Origin: Rhodothermales bacterium
GTDB taxonomy: Bacteria; Bacteroidota; Rhodothermia; Rhodothermales; UBA10348
Direction: 5' to 3'
Assembly: GCA_017643395.1 (NCBI GenBank)
Contig: JAEPNP010000001.1
Span: forward strand, 1,803,806 to 1,867,805
DNA: 64,000 bases
Within the stretch, counting starts at the first letter, position 1. Every line of letters begins with the position of its first letter. The translations under genes were made by a program, and so were the position numbers. This document shows, piece by piece, positions 34,437 through 45,168 of the stretch. The notes beneath the pieces are model-generated. The model was not told the origin of the DNA and did no database searches. It saw only the letters and a program-made list of their open reading frames with translations.

Positions 34437-35720
34437 ATGCCACCCTCCGGCAACCTGTTTCAAGAGTACGCCTGGCGGGGCATGGTCTTCGATGCCACGC
34501 CCGGCCTGTCCGACCTTCTGCAAAGGGAGTCGCTGACGGCGTACATCGGGTTCGACCCTACGGCGTCGAGTCTGCACATCGGATCGCTCCTGCCCATCAT
34601 GTGCCTCGCGAGGTTGCAGCGCTTCGGGCATCATCCCATTGCGATCGTCGGTGGCGGCACGGGCATGATCGGCGACCCCAGTGGCAAGACAAAGGAGCGT
34701 CAGCTTCTGAATGCAGCGCAGGTGGAGGAAAACCTGGCGGGCATCCGGTCCCAGTTGGAGCCGTTTCTGGACTTCAAGGCGGCCTCCAACCCGGCTCGCA
34801 TCGTCAACAACCTGGACTGGTTGGGCAGCCTCGGCCTGATCGAGTTCCTGCGGGATACGGGCAAGCACTTCACGGTGAACTACATGATGTCCAAGGAGTC
34901 GGTCAAGCGACGCCTGGAGTCGGAGGACGGCATCTCCTACACGGAGTTCACGTACATGATGCTGCAGGCCTACGATTTCCTGAAGCTGAACGAGGAGTAC
35001 GACTGCACACTGCAGCTGGGCGGCAGTGATCAGTGGGGCAATATTCTGGCGGGTACAGATCTGATCCGCCGGGTCAACGGAGCCAAGGCCCATGGTTTGG
35101 TCTTCCCGCTCGTCACGAATTCTGCCGGCACCAAGTTCGGCAAGACGGAGAGCGGCACGGTTTGGCTTTCGGCCGACCGCACGAGTCCGTACCGGTTTTA
35201 CCAGTTCTGGCTGAACACGGATGATCGAGACGTGGTGCCGTACCTCAAGTACTTCACGTGGCTGACACAGGCCGAGGTAGAGGAGTTGGCAGCGGAGGTT
35301 TCGGCCAATCCGGGTCGTCGGGAAGCCCAGCGCAGACTGGCCCGCGAGGTCACGGAAATGGTGCATGGTCCGGACGCTCTGGCCGGAGCCGAACGAGCTT
35401 CCAGCGTGCTGTTCGGAGGCGCGATGGAGGAATTGTCCGTGTCGCAGCTTCTGGATGTATTCGAGGAGGCGCCGTCCACCGAAATGGAACGCGAGCGTTT
35501 CGCCGGCGAGGGCATCGGCTTCCTGGATCTGTTGACGACGGCCGGCCTGGCAAAGTCCAATGGCGAAGCCCGCAGGCTGGTACGCTCCGGCGGCATCTAC
35601 CTGAACAACAACCGGATCAGTGAGGAGAGTCGCAGTGTGACGGCCGGTGACTGTATCGAGGGTCGCCTGCTGGTCCTGCGCAAGGGCAAGAAAAACTATC
35701 GTCTGATCCAGGTGAGGTAG
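34437..35720 (+). CDS. tyrS: Tyrosyl-tRNA synthetase
   Basis: A 427-residue class I synthetase. The HIGH-type motif is at 47-49 (SLHIGSLLP). The family also shows GGGTGMIGDPSGK, NYMMSKESVKRR, EYDCTLQLGGSDQWGNI with the tyrosine-binding Asp/Gln, and the KMSKS equivalent KFGKTESG. A C-terminal S4 RNA-binding domain follows (about 360-427, SNGEARRLVRSGGIYLNN). The start at 34437 removes an unsupported 16-residue extension. It charges tRNA-Tyr. It follows lptB by 76 bp and precedes the DAHP synthase gene by 2 bp. Confidence 0.96.
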   Translation: MPPSGNLFQEYAWRGMVFDATPGLSDLLQRESLTAYIGFDPTASSLHIGSLLPIMCLARLQRFGHHPIAIVGGGTGMIGDPSGKTKERQLLNAAQVEENLAGIRSQLEPFLDFKAASNPARIVNNLDWLGSLGLIEFLRDTGKHFTVNYMMSKESVKRRLESEDGISYTEFTYMMLQAYDFLKLNEEYDCTLQLGGSDQWGNILAGTDLIRRVNGAKAHGLVFPLVTNSAGTKFGKTESGTVWLSADRTSPYRFYQFWLNTDDRDVVPYLKYFTWLTQAEVEELAAEVSANPGRREAQRRLAREVTEMVHGPDALAGAERASSVLFGGAMEELSVSQLLDVFEEAPSTEMERERFAGEGIGFLDLLTTAGLAKSNGEARRLVRSGGIYLNNNRISEESRSVTAGDCIEGRLLVLRKGKKNYRLIQVR

Positions 35721-35722
35721 TC

Positions 35723-36742
<1,020 letters not shown>

Positions 36743-36893
36743 AAGCTTGGTGCAACAACCGTTGCAAGGGGCGCTGCCCGTTCCGATGTTAGTCGGACAC
36801 AGCGGCGCTCAAACGTGTAAATCAGCCGTTGTAATCGGACAGCGACCCAGAGATTCAGGATTTGTCGCGTTGTTCGATACATAGAACCGGACT

Positions 36894-36911
36894 GCGAAGG
36901 TTTGCCTTCGC
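36894..36911 (+). promoter_or_regulatory. Leader hairpin before glmS
   Basis: GCGAAGG and CCTTCGC pair around TTTG, ending 18 nt before the glmS ATG. It is a short 5'-UTR structure of unknown role. No glmS ribozyme sequence is visible. A second small hairpin (TGCAAC-AACC-GTTGCA, 36751-36766) follows the aroF stop. Confidence 0.35.
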
Positions 36912-36929
36912 GCATCATACAGATCTGAT

Positions 36930-38762
36930 ATGTGCGGAATAGTCGGCTATATCGGCGAGCGCCAAGCCGTCGATGTTCTGATCAAGGGACTCAAGCGACT
37001 GGAATATCGTGGCTACGATTCGGCCGGAGTGGCCATCGTCAACGGACAACTCCGGGTAGCCAAGAAGAACGGCAAGGTGGGCGACCTTGCTCGATCGATC
37101 TCGAAGAATGATCTCCAGGGTACGCTCGGAATCGGGCATACCCGTTGGGCCACGCACGGCGAACCCAACGACGTCAACGCCCACCCGCACATGGCGGCCG
37201 ATGGGTCGTTTGCGCTGGTGCACAACGGCATCATCGAGAACTACAACGCCATCCGCGAGCGCCTCACCCGCAAGGGATTTGAGTTCCAGAGCCAGACCGA
37301 TACCGAGGTTCTGACCAAGCTCATTGAGGACGTGCGCAACTCCACGGGTCTGAGCCTGCAGGAGGCCGTGCGCCAGGCCCTGACGCAGGTGGTAGGTACC
37401 TACGGTATCGCCATCGTGGCCGAAGGCGAAGAGGACCTGCTGATTGCGGCTCGCAAGGGCAGTCCGCTGATTCTGGGGGTCGGGGATGGGGAGTATTTCC
37501 TGGGCTCCGATGCGGCCCCCCTCATCGAATACACCCGGCAGGTGGTGTACCTGAACGACGGCGAGATGGTCGTCGTGAGGCGGGGTGAGTTCGAAGTCAG
37601 CACCATCGACAGCGAGGTGCTGAACAAGGAAATCCACGAGCTCGAGTGGGATCTGGAGCAGATCGAGAAGGGTGGCTACGAGCACTTCATGATCAAGGAG
37701 ATCTTCGAGCAGCCCAAGTCGCTCTCGAATTGCATGCGCGGCCGGGTGCGCACGGAAACCAGCCAGGTCGTGCTGGGCGGACTGGTCGACCACATGGAGA
37801 AGCTGGTCAAGGCCGATCGCATCATCATCTGCGCCTGCGGCACTTCGTGGCACGCCGCCCTCGTGGGCGAATACGCCATCGAGGCCCTGGCCCGCATTCC
37901 GGTGGAGGTGGAGTACGCCTCCGAGTTCCGCTATCGCAATCCCGTGCTTCGGCAGGGAGACGTGGTTCTGGTGATTTCGCAGTCCGGTGAAACGGCGGAC
38001 ACGCTGGCGGCCGTGCGTCAGGCGCAGGCGGCCAATGTGCCCGTCTTTGGAGTGGTGAACACGGTTGGGTCGACCATTGCCCGTGAGACCGACGCCGGCG
38101 TCTACCTGCACGCGGGTCCGGAAATCGGCGTGGCATCCACCAAGGCGTTCACGGCCCAGGTGACCGTGCTGACCATGATTGCCGCCAAGCTGGCACTGGC
38201 ACGCGGACTGCCCCGGGGGGAGGCGAAGCGGCTGCTCGACGCCATGGAAGCGATGCCCGACAAGGTGCAGCAGGTGCTGGACCTCAACGGCGAGATCCGG
38301 GCGATTGCCAGTGTCTATCGGTACGCATCCAACTTCCTCTACCTGGGTCGGGGCTACAACTTCCCTGTCGCCCTGGAAGGCGCGCTCAAACTGAAGGAGA
38401 TCTCCTACATCCACGCTGAGGGTTACCCCGCGGCCGAGATGAAGCACGGGCCCATCGCCCTGATCGATCAGTTCATGCCGGTGGTGTTCCTCGCCATGAA
38501 GGACTCGACCTATGAAAAGGTCATTTCCAACATCGAGGAAGTCGTGGCGCGCAAGGGCTGCGTGATCGCCATCACCGACGAAGGGAACGGGGAGCTCGAT
38601 GCGCTCTGCGAGCACGTGATCAGGATTCCGAAGACCGTCGAAGAGCTGTCGCCGATCCTGACTTCGATTCCGTTGCAGCTGCTGGCCTATCACATCGCGG
38701 TCATGCGCGGATGCGATGTGGATCAGCCGCGCAACCTGGCCAAGAGTGTTACGGTAGAGTAG
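36930..38762 (+). CDS. glmS: Glutamine-fructose-6-phosphate aminotransferase (isomerizing)
   Basis: A 610-residue enzyme of normal length. The N-terminal glutaminase has nucleophile Cys2 (MCGIVGYIG), TRWATHGEPNDVNAHPH, VHNGIIENY and GSDAAPL. Two SIS isomerase domains follow (IICACGTSWHAA, VISQSGETADTLAA, LGRGYNFPVALEGALKLKEISYIHAEGYPAAEMKHG), with the C-terminus DQPRNLAKSVTVE. It makes glucosamine 6-phosphate for peptidoglycan and LPS. It stands alone; 187 bp separate it from aroF. Confidence 0.97.
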   Translation: MCGIVGYIGERQAVDVLIKGLKRLEYRGYDSAGVAIVNGQLRVAKKNGKVGDLARSISKNDLQGTLGIGHTRWATHGEPNDVNAHPHMAADGSFALVHNGIIENYNAIRERLTRKGFEFQSQTDTEVLTKLIEDVRNSTGLSLQEAVRQALTQVVGTYGIAIVAEGEEDLLIAARKGSPLILGVGDGEYFLGSDAAPLIEYTRQVVYLNDGEMVVVRRGEFEVSTIDSEVLNKEIHELEWDLEQIEKGGYEHFMIKEIFEQPKSLSNCMRGRVRTETSQVVLGGLVDHMEKLVKADRIIICACGTSWHAALVGEYAIEALARIPVEVEYASEFRYRNPVLRQGDVVLVISQSGETADTLAAVRQAQAANVPVFGVVNTVGSTIARETDAGVYLHAGPEIGVASTKAFTAQVTVLTMIAAKLALARGLPRGEAKRLLDAMEAMPDKVQQVLDLNGEIRAIASVYRYASNFLYLGRGYNFPVALEGALKLKEISYIHAEGYPAAEMKHGPIALIDQFMPVVFLAMKDSTYEKVISNIEEVVARKGCVIAITDEGNGELDALCEHVIRIPKTVEELSPILTSIPLQLLAYHIAVMRGCDVDQPRNLAKSVTVE

Positions 38763-38817
38763 CTCGGCGCCGCGGTTCTTCCGGTGCTGAAACCTACTGC
38801 GAACAACCGCCGCCTCG

Positions 38818-39414
38818 TTGAACCTGCGCCTCCTTCCGATCTACGGCATTGCCGCCGGGTTTGGGCTGTTTGCCGTTGCGTCCTCCCTGTATCCAGGCGG
38901 CACCGGGCTGGACCCGGACTCCGTTGGGTATAGCTGGTCGCACAATTTCATCTCGGCGCTTTTCGCGCCGGAGGCCCTGAACGGAGAGGCAAACCCGGGA
39001 CGGCCCTTTGCCGTGGCCGCCCTGCTGCTGTGGTGCCTCTCGCTCGGCGTTTCGTTCAAGCGGATCTCGGATCAGCCCCGCTCTCGTGGCCATCGCAAAT
39101 TGATCGAGATCGCGGGAATCGGAGCAGCCGTCTACGCAGCGCTGGTGGCTACCCCGATGCACGACCTGATGGTCAGAATCGGACTTGTGTTCAGCCTGAC
39201 CGCACTGCTGACCACCGTGCACTTCCAGTACACTGCGAGGGCCTGGAAGCTGGCTGCCTGGGGCGTACTCAGTCTCGGACTTTCGGTGCTCAGCGCGACG
39301 CTTTATCTGACAGGCTCCACCTACGAGTTCATGCCCGTGATCCAGAAGGCCAACGTGCTCAGCGTCGTCTTGTGGATACTCTTCAGCGGCTACGCGGATC
39401 TGGGGTCAGACTGA
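38818..39414 (+). CDS. Hypothetical integral membrane protein
   Basis: A 198-residue protein with about six membrane segments, starting at a TTG codon (38818); no ATG in frame covers the first segment. The sequence SVGYSWSHNFISALF in the first loop and the alternation of helices recall small DUF998-type membrane proteins, but I cannot assign the family with confidence. It is 55 bp downstream of glmS on the same strand and converges with the next gene. Confidence 0.6.
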   Translation: MNLRLLPIYGIAAGFGLFAVASSLYPGGTGLDPDSVGYSWSHNFISALFAPEALNGEANPGRPFAVAALLLWCLSLGVSFKRISDQPRSRGHRKLIEIAGIGAAVYAALVATPMHDLMVRIGLVFSLTALLTTVHFQYTARAWKLAAWGVLSLGLSVLSATLYLTGSTYEFMPVIQKANVLSVVLWILFSGYADLGSD

Positions 39415-39424
39415 CCGTGGAGAC

Positions 39425-39799
39425 CTACTTCATCGAGGCCATGCGGGGGCGGAGGAGTCCGATCGGGCCGGTCTGTGAACTCGATACCATCTCGAGGTCG
39501 AACACCTCGAACAGCTGTGGCGTCACCGAGTAGTCCCGCGCCGGGTCGAAGACCAGGTACGGACGCTTGTCATGGATCCACCAGTAGTTGGGCTCACTTG
39601 CGTGGGCGGCCTGAACGGCCAGCGAGAGTGCTTGCTCGTCCGACATGCCGGGGGTCCGGAAGTCCTCCACATGGATGGGCACGTCCCGCGTCGCGACGCC
39701 GTCCATGACGTAGAAGACGGAGCAACAGGTCAGCAGCCAGATAAAGACTGCCCGGGTTGCGGAGGTGCTCTTGATGTGGTAGTTGGTCGAAGCCAGCAT
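39425..39799 (-). CDS. Hypothetical membrane-anchored protein
   Basis: A 124-residue protein from the ATG at 39799; the longer frame to 40012 runs through the prfA 5' region and is not credible. One N-terminal membrane segment (AVFIWLLTCCSVFYVMDGV) precedes a small soluble domain with LSLAVQAAHASEPNYWWIHDKRPYLVFDPARDY. No family recognised. It converges with the membrane protein at 38818 and diverges from prfA. Confidence 0.5.
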   Translation of the reverse strand: MLASTNYHIKSTSATRAVFIWLLTCCSVFYVMDGVATRDVPIHVEDFRTPGMSDEQALSLAVQAAHASEPNYWWIHDKRPYLVFDPARDYSVTPQLFEVFDLEMVSSSQTGPIGLLRPRMASMK

Positions 39800-39970
39800 A
39801 GCAGAGGTGAAGCCTGAGTGCTCCTGCAGGACTTCGAAAACTGTGCCACGCCGTCCGACCCGCGTTATTGGCCATTTCAGGGGCCTGCAGGCCGAATTCT
39901 GAGTCTCAATCTGCGAAAATCTCCAGTTGGCAGTGTCGAACCGATTGGGCCTCAGCGGCGTTCGGAGCGC

Positions 39971-41050
39971 ATGATTGCAGACGATGTCATCCGCGGCATT
40001 CTGGACCGCCACGCAGAGGTCAACCGCCTCATGTCACAGCCGGAAGTGGCTACCGACCCGAAGCAGATGGCGGAGTTGGGCCGGGAGCATACCGGGCTAC
40101 GCACGGTCGTGGAATCCATTCACGTGTATCGCAATCTGCTCCAGGAACGCGACGATTTGCGTGACATGGTGGAGATCGAAGACGACCCGGAGATTGCCGC
40201 CCTGGCGCGGCTGGAGCTCGAGGAGATCGAGACGAAGCTGCCGGGTGTGGAAGAGGAGTTGCGGTTCAAACTGTTGCCCCGCGACCCGGCCGACAGCAAG
40301 AATGCCATCGTGGAGATCCGTGCGGGCACCGGTGGTGATGAGGCGAGCCTTTTCGCCGGCGACCTGTTCCGCCTCTACAGCCGGTTTGCTGACCGGAACG
40401 GCTGGCGGATCGATGTGATGAACACCAGCCACGGCACGCAGGGCGGGTTCAAGGAGATCGTCTTCTCGGTGTCCGGCGAAGAAGCCTTTGGCACCATGAA
40501 ATACGAAAGCGGGGTGCATCGCGTGCAGCGGGTCCCGGCTACGGAATCCTCAGGGCGCATCCATACGTCGGCGGCGACGGTGGCAGTGCTTCCGGAAGCA
40601 GAGGAGGTAGACGTGGAGATCCACGCCAATGACCTCAAGATCGACGTCTACCGATCCAGTGGTCCAGGTGGCCAGAGTGTGAACACCACCGACTCGGCGG
40701 TGCGCATCACACACATCCCGACCGGGCTTGTGGTGACCTGCCAGGACGAGAAGTCCCAGCACAAGAACAAGGACAAGGCCATGCGGGTGCTGCGCTCGCG
40801 ACTCTACGAAATGGAGCTGGCCAAGGCCGAGGCCGAGCGCAGCGAGGCACGACGTTCAATGGTTGCCTCAGGTGACCGGTCTGCCAAAATCCGCACCTAC
40901 AACTGGCCGCAGGGACGCGTCACCGACCATCGGCTGGAAGGGGACGACAAGAACCACCCGCTGGAGCGTGTCATCGATGGGGATCTGGAGCCGGTGATCA
41001 AGGCGCTGCGCATGGCGGAGAACGCCGAGCGGCTGTCGGCCCGCAGCTGA
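39971..41050 (+). CDS. prfA: Peptide chain release factor 1
   Basis: A 359-residue release factor with the catalytic GGQ at 233-235 (SSGPGGQSVNTTDSAVR). The PAT tripeptide at 189-191 (RVPATESSGR) specifies RF1 (UAA and UAG). Domain 1 is a helical bundle (1-100). The frame extends upstream to 39818, but family sequence begins at MIADDVIRGILDRH. It ends translation by hydrolysing peptidyl-tRNA. Confidence 0.96.
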   Translation: MIADDVIRGILDRHAEVNRLMSQPEVATDPKQMAELGREHTGLRTVVESIHVYRNLLQERDDLRDMVEIEDDPEIAALARLELEEIETKLPGVEEELRFKLLPRDPADSKNAIVEIRAGTGGDEASLFAGDLFRLYSRFADRNGWRIDVMNTSHGTQGGFKEIVFSVSGEEAFGTMKYESGVHRVQRVPATESSGRIHTSAATVAVLPEAEEVDVEIHANDLKIDVYRSSGPGGQSVNTTDSAVRITHIPTGLVVTCQDEKSQHKNKDKAMRVLRSRLYEMELAKAEAERSEARRSMVASGDRSAKIRTYNWPQGRVTDHRLEGDDKNHPLERVIDGDLEPVIKALRMAENAERLSARS

Positions 41051-41229
41051 GCCAGCCCGGATCCCGGCGCGGACCGCATCGCCGTACGGAGCCCGTGCAG
41101 ATCACGCGAATCCGTCTGTCAGGGGGATCAGATCGCGTATGGAGCCGCTATATTGACAGGCTGAACCATAAATCCTGCTCCTCGATACCATCTTGAGGGG
41201 CTTGGAGATTTCCAAACCAGAGGAAACAG

Positions 41230-41604
41230 ATGGCGATAACAAAGAACACGTACGAGCTCACATATATCGTGAACTCGGTGCTCGCCGAAGAGCAGATCAA
41301 GGATCTGGTCGATCGCGTCACCCAGTATATCAAGGAGGGTGGCTCGGACATCATCAATGTGGATGTCTGGGGAAGCCGTCGGCTTTCGTATCCGATCCAG
41401 AAGAAGCGTAATGGCTTCTATGTGAACATGTATTTCCGGGCCCCCGGTGCGTTCATCGCACGGCTGGAGCGCGCCCTGGAGATCGACGACAACATCCTTC
41501 GCTACCTCACCCTGAAGATGGACGCCAAGATGATCCGTCACATGGAGGCAGCGCAGAAGGAAGCAGCGAAAACGGAGGAGGCCGAAGCAACCGCCGATGC
41601 CTAA
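41230..41604 (+). CDS. rpsF: 30S ribosomal protein bS6
   Basis: A 124-residue bS6: [72 protein letters not shown], with an acidic Ala/Glu-rich tail. It binds 16S rRNA together with bS18. An AGAGGAAACAG Shine-Dalgarno-like sequence precedes the ATG. The 179-bp leader before it holds no recognisable S6:S18 autoregulatory motif. It overlaps rpsR by 8 bp. Confidence 0.95.
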   Translation: MAITKNTYELTYIVNSVLAEEQIKDLVDRVTQYIKEGGSDIINVDVWGSRRLSYPIQKKRNGFYVNMYFRAPGAFIARLERALEIDDNILRYLTLKMDAKMIRHMEAAQKEAAKTEEAEATADA

Positions 41605-41854
41605 GAGAAGAAATAACAATCGTCGCCCGGCACGCCGGTCCAGCGAACCCCCCAAGAAGGTTGACATCCAGGAGCCGGCATACGTCGACTACAAGGATGT
41701 GGACCTGATCAAGCGCTACCTCAACGAGCAGGGCAAACTGCTGCCCCGTCGTGTGACCGGCGCTTCTGCCAAGTTCCAGCGCCAGCTGACCCGCGCCGTC
41801 AAGCGCGCCCGGCATCTGTCGCTTATTCCGTTCGTTGCGGACGCCGTCCGCTAG
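41597..41854 (+). CDS. rpsR: 30S ribosomal protein bS18
   Basis: An 85-residue bS18 with an Arg-rich N-terminus ([16 protein letters not shown]) and the core [50 protein letters not shown]. It binds the platform of the 30S subunit as a heterodimer with bS6. It overlaps rpsF directly; ssb, which lies between them in many bacteria, is absent. Confidence 0.95.
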   Translation: MPKRRNNNRRPARRSSEPPKKVDIQEPAYVDYKDVDLIKRYLNEQGKLLPRRVTGASAKFQRQLTRAVKRARHLSLIPFVADAVR

Positions 41855-41880
41855 CATCCACCCAACCCGAATACAGAGCA

Positions 41881-42390
41881 ATGAAAGTCATTCTGCTGCA
41901 GGAGGTGGAAAATCTGGGCGGCGAGGGCGAAATCGTCAGCGTCAAGAACGGCTACGGCCGTAACTACCTCATTCCGCGCGGGCTTGCGCGGCTTGCAACC
42001 GCCGGCTCCATCAAGGCCTGGCAGGAAGAGCGCAAGCAGGCCTCCCGGAAGATTGCCCAGAAGAAAGGCGACGCGGAAGCACTGGCCGCCGAGTTGGCCG
42101 GCATGGAGCTCGTTCTCCAGGCCAAGGCCGGCGAGGAGAATCGCATCTTCGGATCCATCACGTCCGCCCAGATCGTCGATGCACTCGCATCGGAGGGCGT
42201 GACCGTGGATCGCCGTCGCGTAGAACTGGACGAGGATGTGCGCATGCTGGGTGTGTACACCGCAAGCGTTCGCATCCATCCGGAGGTCGTCGCCAAGGTC
42301 AAGTTCAGGGTCGAACCTGAAGGTGGTGCCGTGGCCGCTCCTGAGACTGCCGAGGCCGAGCCGGCCGCCGAGGAGACCGCCGAAGGGTAG
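41881..42390 (+). CDS. rplI: 50S ribosomal protein bL9
   Basis: A 169-residue bL9 with the N-terminal domain MKVILLQEVENLGGEGEIVSVKNGYGRNYLIPRGLA, the long connecting helix (about 40-75), the C-terminal domain (IFGSITSAQIVDAL, VHPEV-like strands), and an acidic Ala/Glu-rich tail beyond the usual 150 residues. Third gene of the rpsF-rpsR-rplI cluster, 26 bp after rpsR. Confidence 0.95.
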   Translation: MKVILLQEVENLGGEGEIVSVKNGYGRNYLIPRGLARLATAGSIKAWQEERKQASRKIAQKKGDAEALAAELAGMELVLQAKAGEENRIFGSITSAQIVDALASEGVTVDRRRVELDEDVRMLGVYTASVRIHPEVVAKVKFRVEPEGGAVAAPETAEAEPAAEETAEG

Positions 42391-42435
42391 GGATCCCCGT
42401 AACGCTGGCGCGGTAATTGCCACCGATCCCCTGAG

Positions 42436-44475
42436 ATGATCCGGGTCGGTACCATCAAAGCATCCCGATTAGGCCTGACGTGGGCCGCCCTGCTGTGTGT
42501 AATCACGGCAGGCGCGGCCCACGGTCAGATAGAGCCCATCGGTCCCGCCACGGACTACGTCCGCTTCGAGGCGACGGCGGTGCCGGATTCGGTCCGGCCG
42601 GGCTACGATCTGAAGGTTGTGCTCGATGCGTATATCGATGCACCCTGGAAGATGTACGCCCTGGATGAGACGCTGCCGGAGACCAATGGCCCGAGGCCCT
42701 TTGGCGTCACCACGGAGTGGGCGCTTCCGGAAGGACTCTCCGTTGTTGGCGTCGAGCAGTCCACGCCCAAGGAGGGTCTGGACACCAATTTCGACCTGAC
42801 CCTGCTCTGGTTCTACGAGCGGGCGCGGTTCGTGTATACCGTTGCGGTAGCGTCGGATCTCGCGGCAGGGACGTACGGGCTTCCGGGAGAGGTACGATTC
42901 CAGATCTGCAACGATGATCGCGGGATTTGCCTGCCGCTGGCGGCCATACCGTTCGAGGCCTCCGTCGTCGTGGATCCCGATTGCCTGGTGCAGGAGGGAG
43001 ATGTCTCGGTGGAATGCACGGGCGATGAGGCCGAGCTCGATGCCCTGCTGGGAGCCGTGTCGCAGCCCGATGAGGAGCAGCCGTCAAGCTCCAGCGATCG
43101 TCCGCGGCGTGGAGCGGCATCCGGCGGACTGTTCGGCTTCTTCCTGCTGGCGATAGGCGCCGGGCTTGCCACGCTCCTGACACCCTGCGTATTCCCCATG
43201 ATTCCGCTGACGGTGTCCTACTTCACCAAGCACGCGGATGACCGGCCGACGGCCCTGCGCATGGCGTCTGTATTCGGGCTGTCCATTGTGGCGCTGTTTA
43301 CGGGTTTGGGACTCTTGATGGCCGTACTGGTAGGCGCGGCCGGCGCACAGACCATCGCGGCCAACCCGTGGGTGAACCTGTTCATTGCGGCCGTGCTGAT
43401 TGCGTTCGCGCTGTCCCTGCTCGGGCTGTATGAGTTGCGTCTGCCGAACAGCCTGTTGAACTACGCCAATCGGCAGTCCAACGAACGTGCCGGCTACCTG
43501 GGCGTGCTCTTCATGGGCCTGACGCTCACGCTTGTATCGTTCTCCTGCACGGCCCCGTTCGTCGGAGGCCTTCTGGCTGCTGCGGCGGGCGGAACGTGGC
43601 TGTTTCCGCTTGTCGGCATGATCGGGTTCAGCACGGCGTTCGCAGCGCCCTTTGTCCTGCTTGCCATTTTTCCGAATGCCTTGAACCGCTTGCCGTCTGC
43701 GGGCGGCTGGATGAATGCGTTCAAGGTGGTCCTGGGTTTTGTGGAGTTGGCCGCGGCCATCAAGTTCATCTCCAACGCAGATCTCGTGTGGGGATGGGGA
43801 CTGCTGTCCCGGCCACTGGCAATCGCCATGACCATCGTCATATTCCTGGTCGCAGGGACCTACCTGCTGGGCAAACTCCGGCTGCCCCACGAGCCCGTTC
43901 TCGAGACGGTTGGTGTCGGGCGATTGATGGGGGCCATGGGCTTCTTCGCAATCAGCCTCTACATGATTCCGGGATTGCTCGGAGCCCCGCTGAACGCGCT
44001 CGATGCGTTTCTGCCGCCCCGGCAGGGCACGGACATCAGCCTGCTGTCCCAGTCGGCAATGGCCACGGCCGGTCTGGACGACGAGGCGTGGTTTGTGGAC
44101 GATGTGGATGGCGCATTGGCAGAGGGGCGCTCTGTCGGTCGCCCGGTGCTGGTGGATTTCACCGGCTACACGTGCACCAATTGCCGAGAGATGGAGGCGA
44201 ACGTCTTTCCCCGACAGCCCGTGCAACAGCGCTTCGAGTCCGAGTTCGTGCTGCTCAGACTGTACACGGACGGATTGGACCTCGGGCCGGATCTGCAGCG
44301 CTATCAGCTCGGATTGACCGGCACGGTGGCTCTGCCCACCTACGCAATCGTGGACGCAGATACCGGCCGCATGGTCACTGGAGAAAGCGGCATCATGAGC
44401 GTCGAGGAGTTCACTGAATTCCTTGACGATGGGGTCGCGATGTGGCGGGAAAACCGGGACATCGCCGCGCGCTAG
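42436..44475 (+). CDS. dsbD: DsbD-type thiol:disulphide interchange protein
   Basis: A 679-residue protein. Signal peptide 1-30 (ending AAHGQ); a periplasmic N-terminal beta-sandwich (about 35-190) with CNDDRGICLPL. Eight-segment membrane core with the redox Cys pair in ATLLTPCVFPMIPLTVSYF and SFSCTAPFVGG. C-terminal periplasmic thioredoxin domain with Cys580-Thr-Asn-Cys583 (DFTGYTCTNCREME). It passes electrons from cytosolic thioredoxin to periplasmic proteins. The domain order matches DsbD. It follows rplI by 45 bp but is probably a separate unit. Confidence 0.92.
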   Translation: MIRVGTIKASRLGLTWAALLCVITAGAAHGQIEPIGPATDYVRFEATAVPDSVRPGYDLKVVLDAYIDAPWKMYALDETLPETNGPRPFGVTTEWALPEGLSVVGVEQSTPKEGLDTNFDLTLLWFYERARFVYTVAVASDLAAGTYGLPGEVRFQICNDDRGICLPLAAIPFEASVVVDPDCLVQEGDVSVECTGDEAELDALLGAVSQPDEEQPSSSSDRPRRGAASGGLFGFFLLAIGAGLATLLTPCVFPMIPLTVSYFTKHADDRPTALRMASVFGLSIVALFTGLGLLMAVLVGAAGAQTIAANPWVNLFIAAVLIAFALSLLGLYELRLPNSLLNYANRQSNERAGYLGVLFMGLTLTLVSFSCTAPFVGGLLAAAAGGTWLFPLVGMIGFSTAFAAPFVLLAIFPNALNRLPSAGGWMNAFKVVLGFVELAAAIKFISNADLVWGWGLLSRPLAIAMTIVIFLVAGTYLLGKLRLPHEPVLETVGVGRLMGAMGFFAISLYMIPGLLGAPLNALDAFLPPRQGTDISLLSQSAMATAGLDDEAWFVDDVDGALAEGRSVGRPVLVDFTGYTCTNCREMEANVFPRQPVQQRFESEFVLLRLYTDGLDLGPDLQRYQLGLTGTVALPTYAIVDADTGRMVTGESGIMSVEEFTEFLDDGVAMWRENRDIAAR

Positions 44476-44538
44476 TCGCGCCGCACGTTATGGAATGCCG
44501 GTGAGGGTGTCAGGGGGGTAACAACCCACCACCCCACC

Positions 44539-45168
44539 ATGATTGCTTCCACCCCGAAGCAGGGAACCCCCGTGGACCTGCTTCAACAAGCCCAGGCCGG
44601 TGACCGGCAGGCACGGGATCGCTTGCTGGGATGGGCCTACGTCACAGCCCATTCCTACTACAGAAACAAGGCCGGAGCAGAAACGGCCCTGTCATCGATG
44701 GAGGCCGAGGACCTGGCGACGGCCTTCTACTTCGAGTTTGCCCGAGCGTGGCCCCGCATCCATGCGGTGTACCACTACACCCGGCGCAGCCTGAAGAACA
44801 ACCTGCATCGTCACCTCAAGAAGAGTCGCACGCGCAGAAACAGGGAGACGCTTTGCTCCCAGGCCGAGCTGGCCCGCCGATTTGAGTCCAGGGCGATCGA
44901 AATCAGCTATTACGCAGAAGAAGCCTGGTCCGACAGGGATTGGCTGCGCTACCGGGTCATCGGCCGGGTCATGGCCTCAAGCGACCAACGCACGCGTGAG
45001 CTGGTGCAATACCGCTGCGCCGAACCAGGACTTTCGTACCGCGAAATCGCGGGGCGCGTCGGCGCCTCCGAGGCATCTCTCCGGATGCGGATGACGCGAT
45101 TCTATGACGCGGTACGCCGCGCCCATTCACTGGCACTATCACGAAGTAACCTGTCTCAACACTCATGA
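44539..45168 (+). CDS. Sigma-70 family RNA polymerase sigma factor (ECF-like)
   Basis: A 209-residue protein. Region 2 is helical (DLLQQAQAGDRQARDRLLGWAYVTAHSYY, SSMEAEDLATAFYFEFARAWP), a basic linker follows (RRSLKNNLHRHLKKSRTRR), and region 4 carries a helix-turn-helix (LSYREIAGRVGASEASLRMRMTRFYDAVR). It lacks regions 1 and 3, as ECF factors do, but is diverged in region 2. Its stop overlaps the start of a small membrane protein (ATGA), the usual place for an anti-sigma factor. A C-rich leader with weak self-complementarity (GGTGAGGGTG and CACCCCACC) precedes the ATG. Confidence 0.75.
   Translation: MIASTPKQGTPVDLLQQAQAGDRQARDRLLGWAYVTAHSYYRNKAGAETALSSMEAEDLATAFYFEFARAWPRIHAVYHYTRRSLKNNLHRHLKKSRTRRNRETLCSQAELARRFESRAIEISYYAEEAWSDRDWLRYRVIGRVMASSDQRTRELVQYRCAEPGLSYREIAGRVGASEASLRMRMTRFYDAVRRAHSLALSRSNLSQHS

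Noticed and set aside
36743-36929. A glmS ribozyme or riboswitch upstream of glmS
   Set aside because: Only two short hairpins are visible, and the ribozyme core is absent. Such ribozymes are known mainly from Firmicutes.
36915-38693. A 592-residue frame antisense to glmS
   Set aside because: It mirrors the strongly biased codon positions of glmS in GC-rich DNA. The translation is His/Gln-rich without any domain. The same applies to long antisense frames at 7143-8465, 12555-13418, 13752-15176 and 43084-44226.
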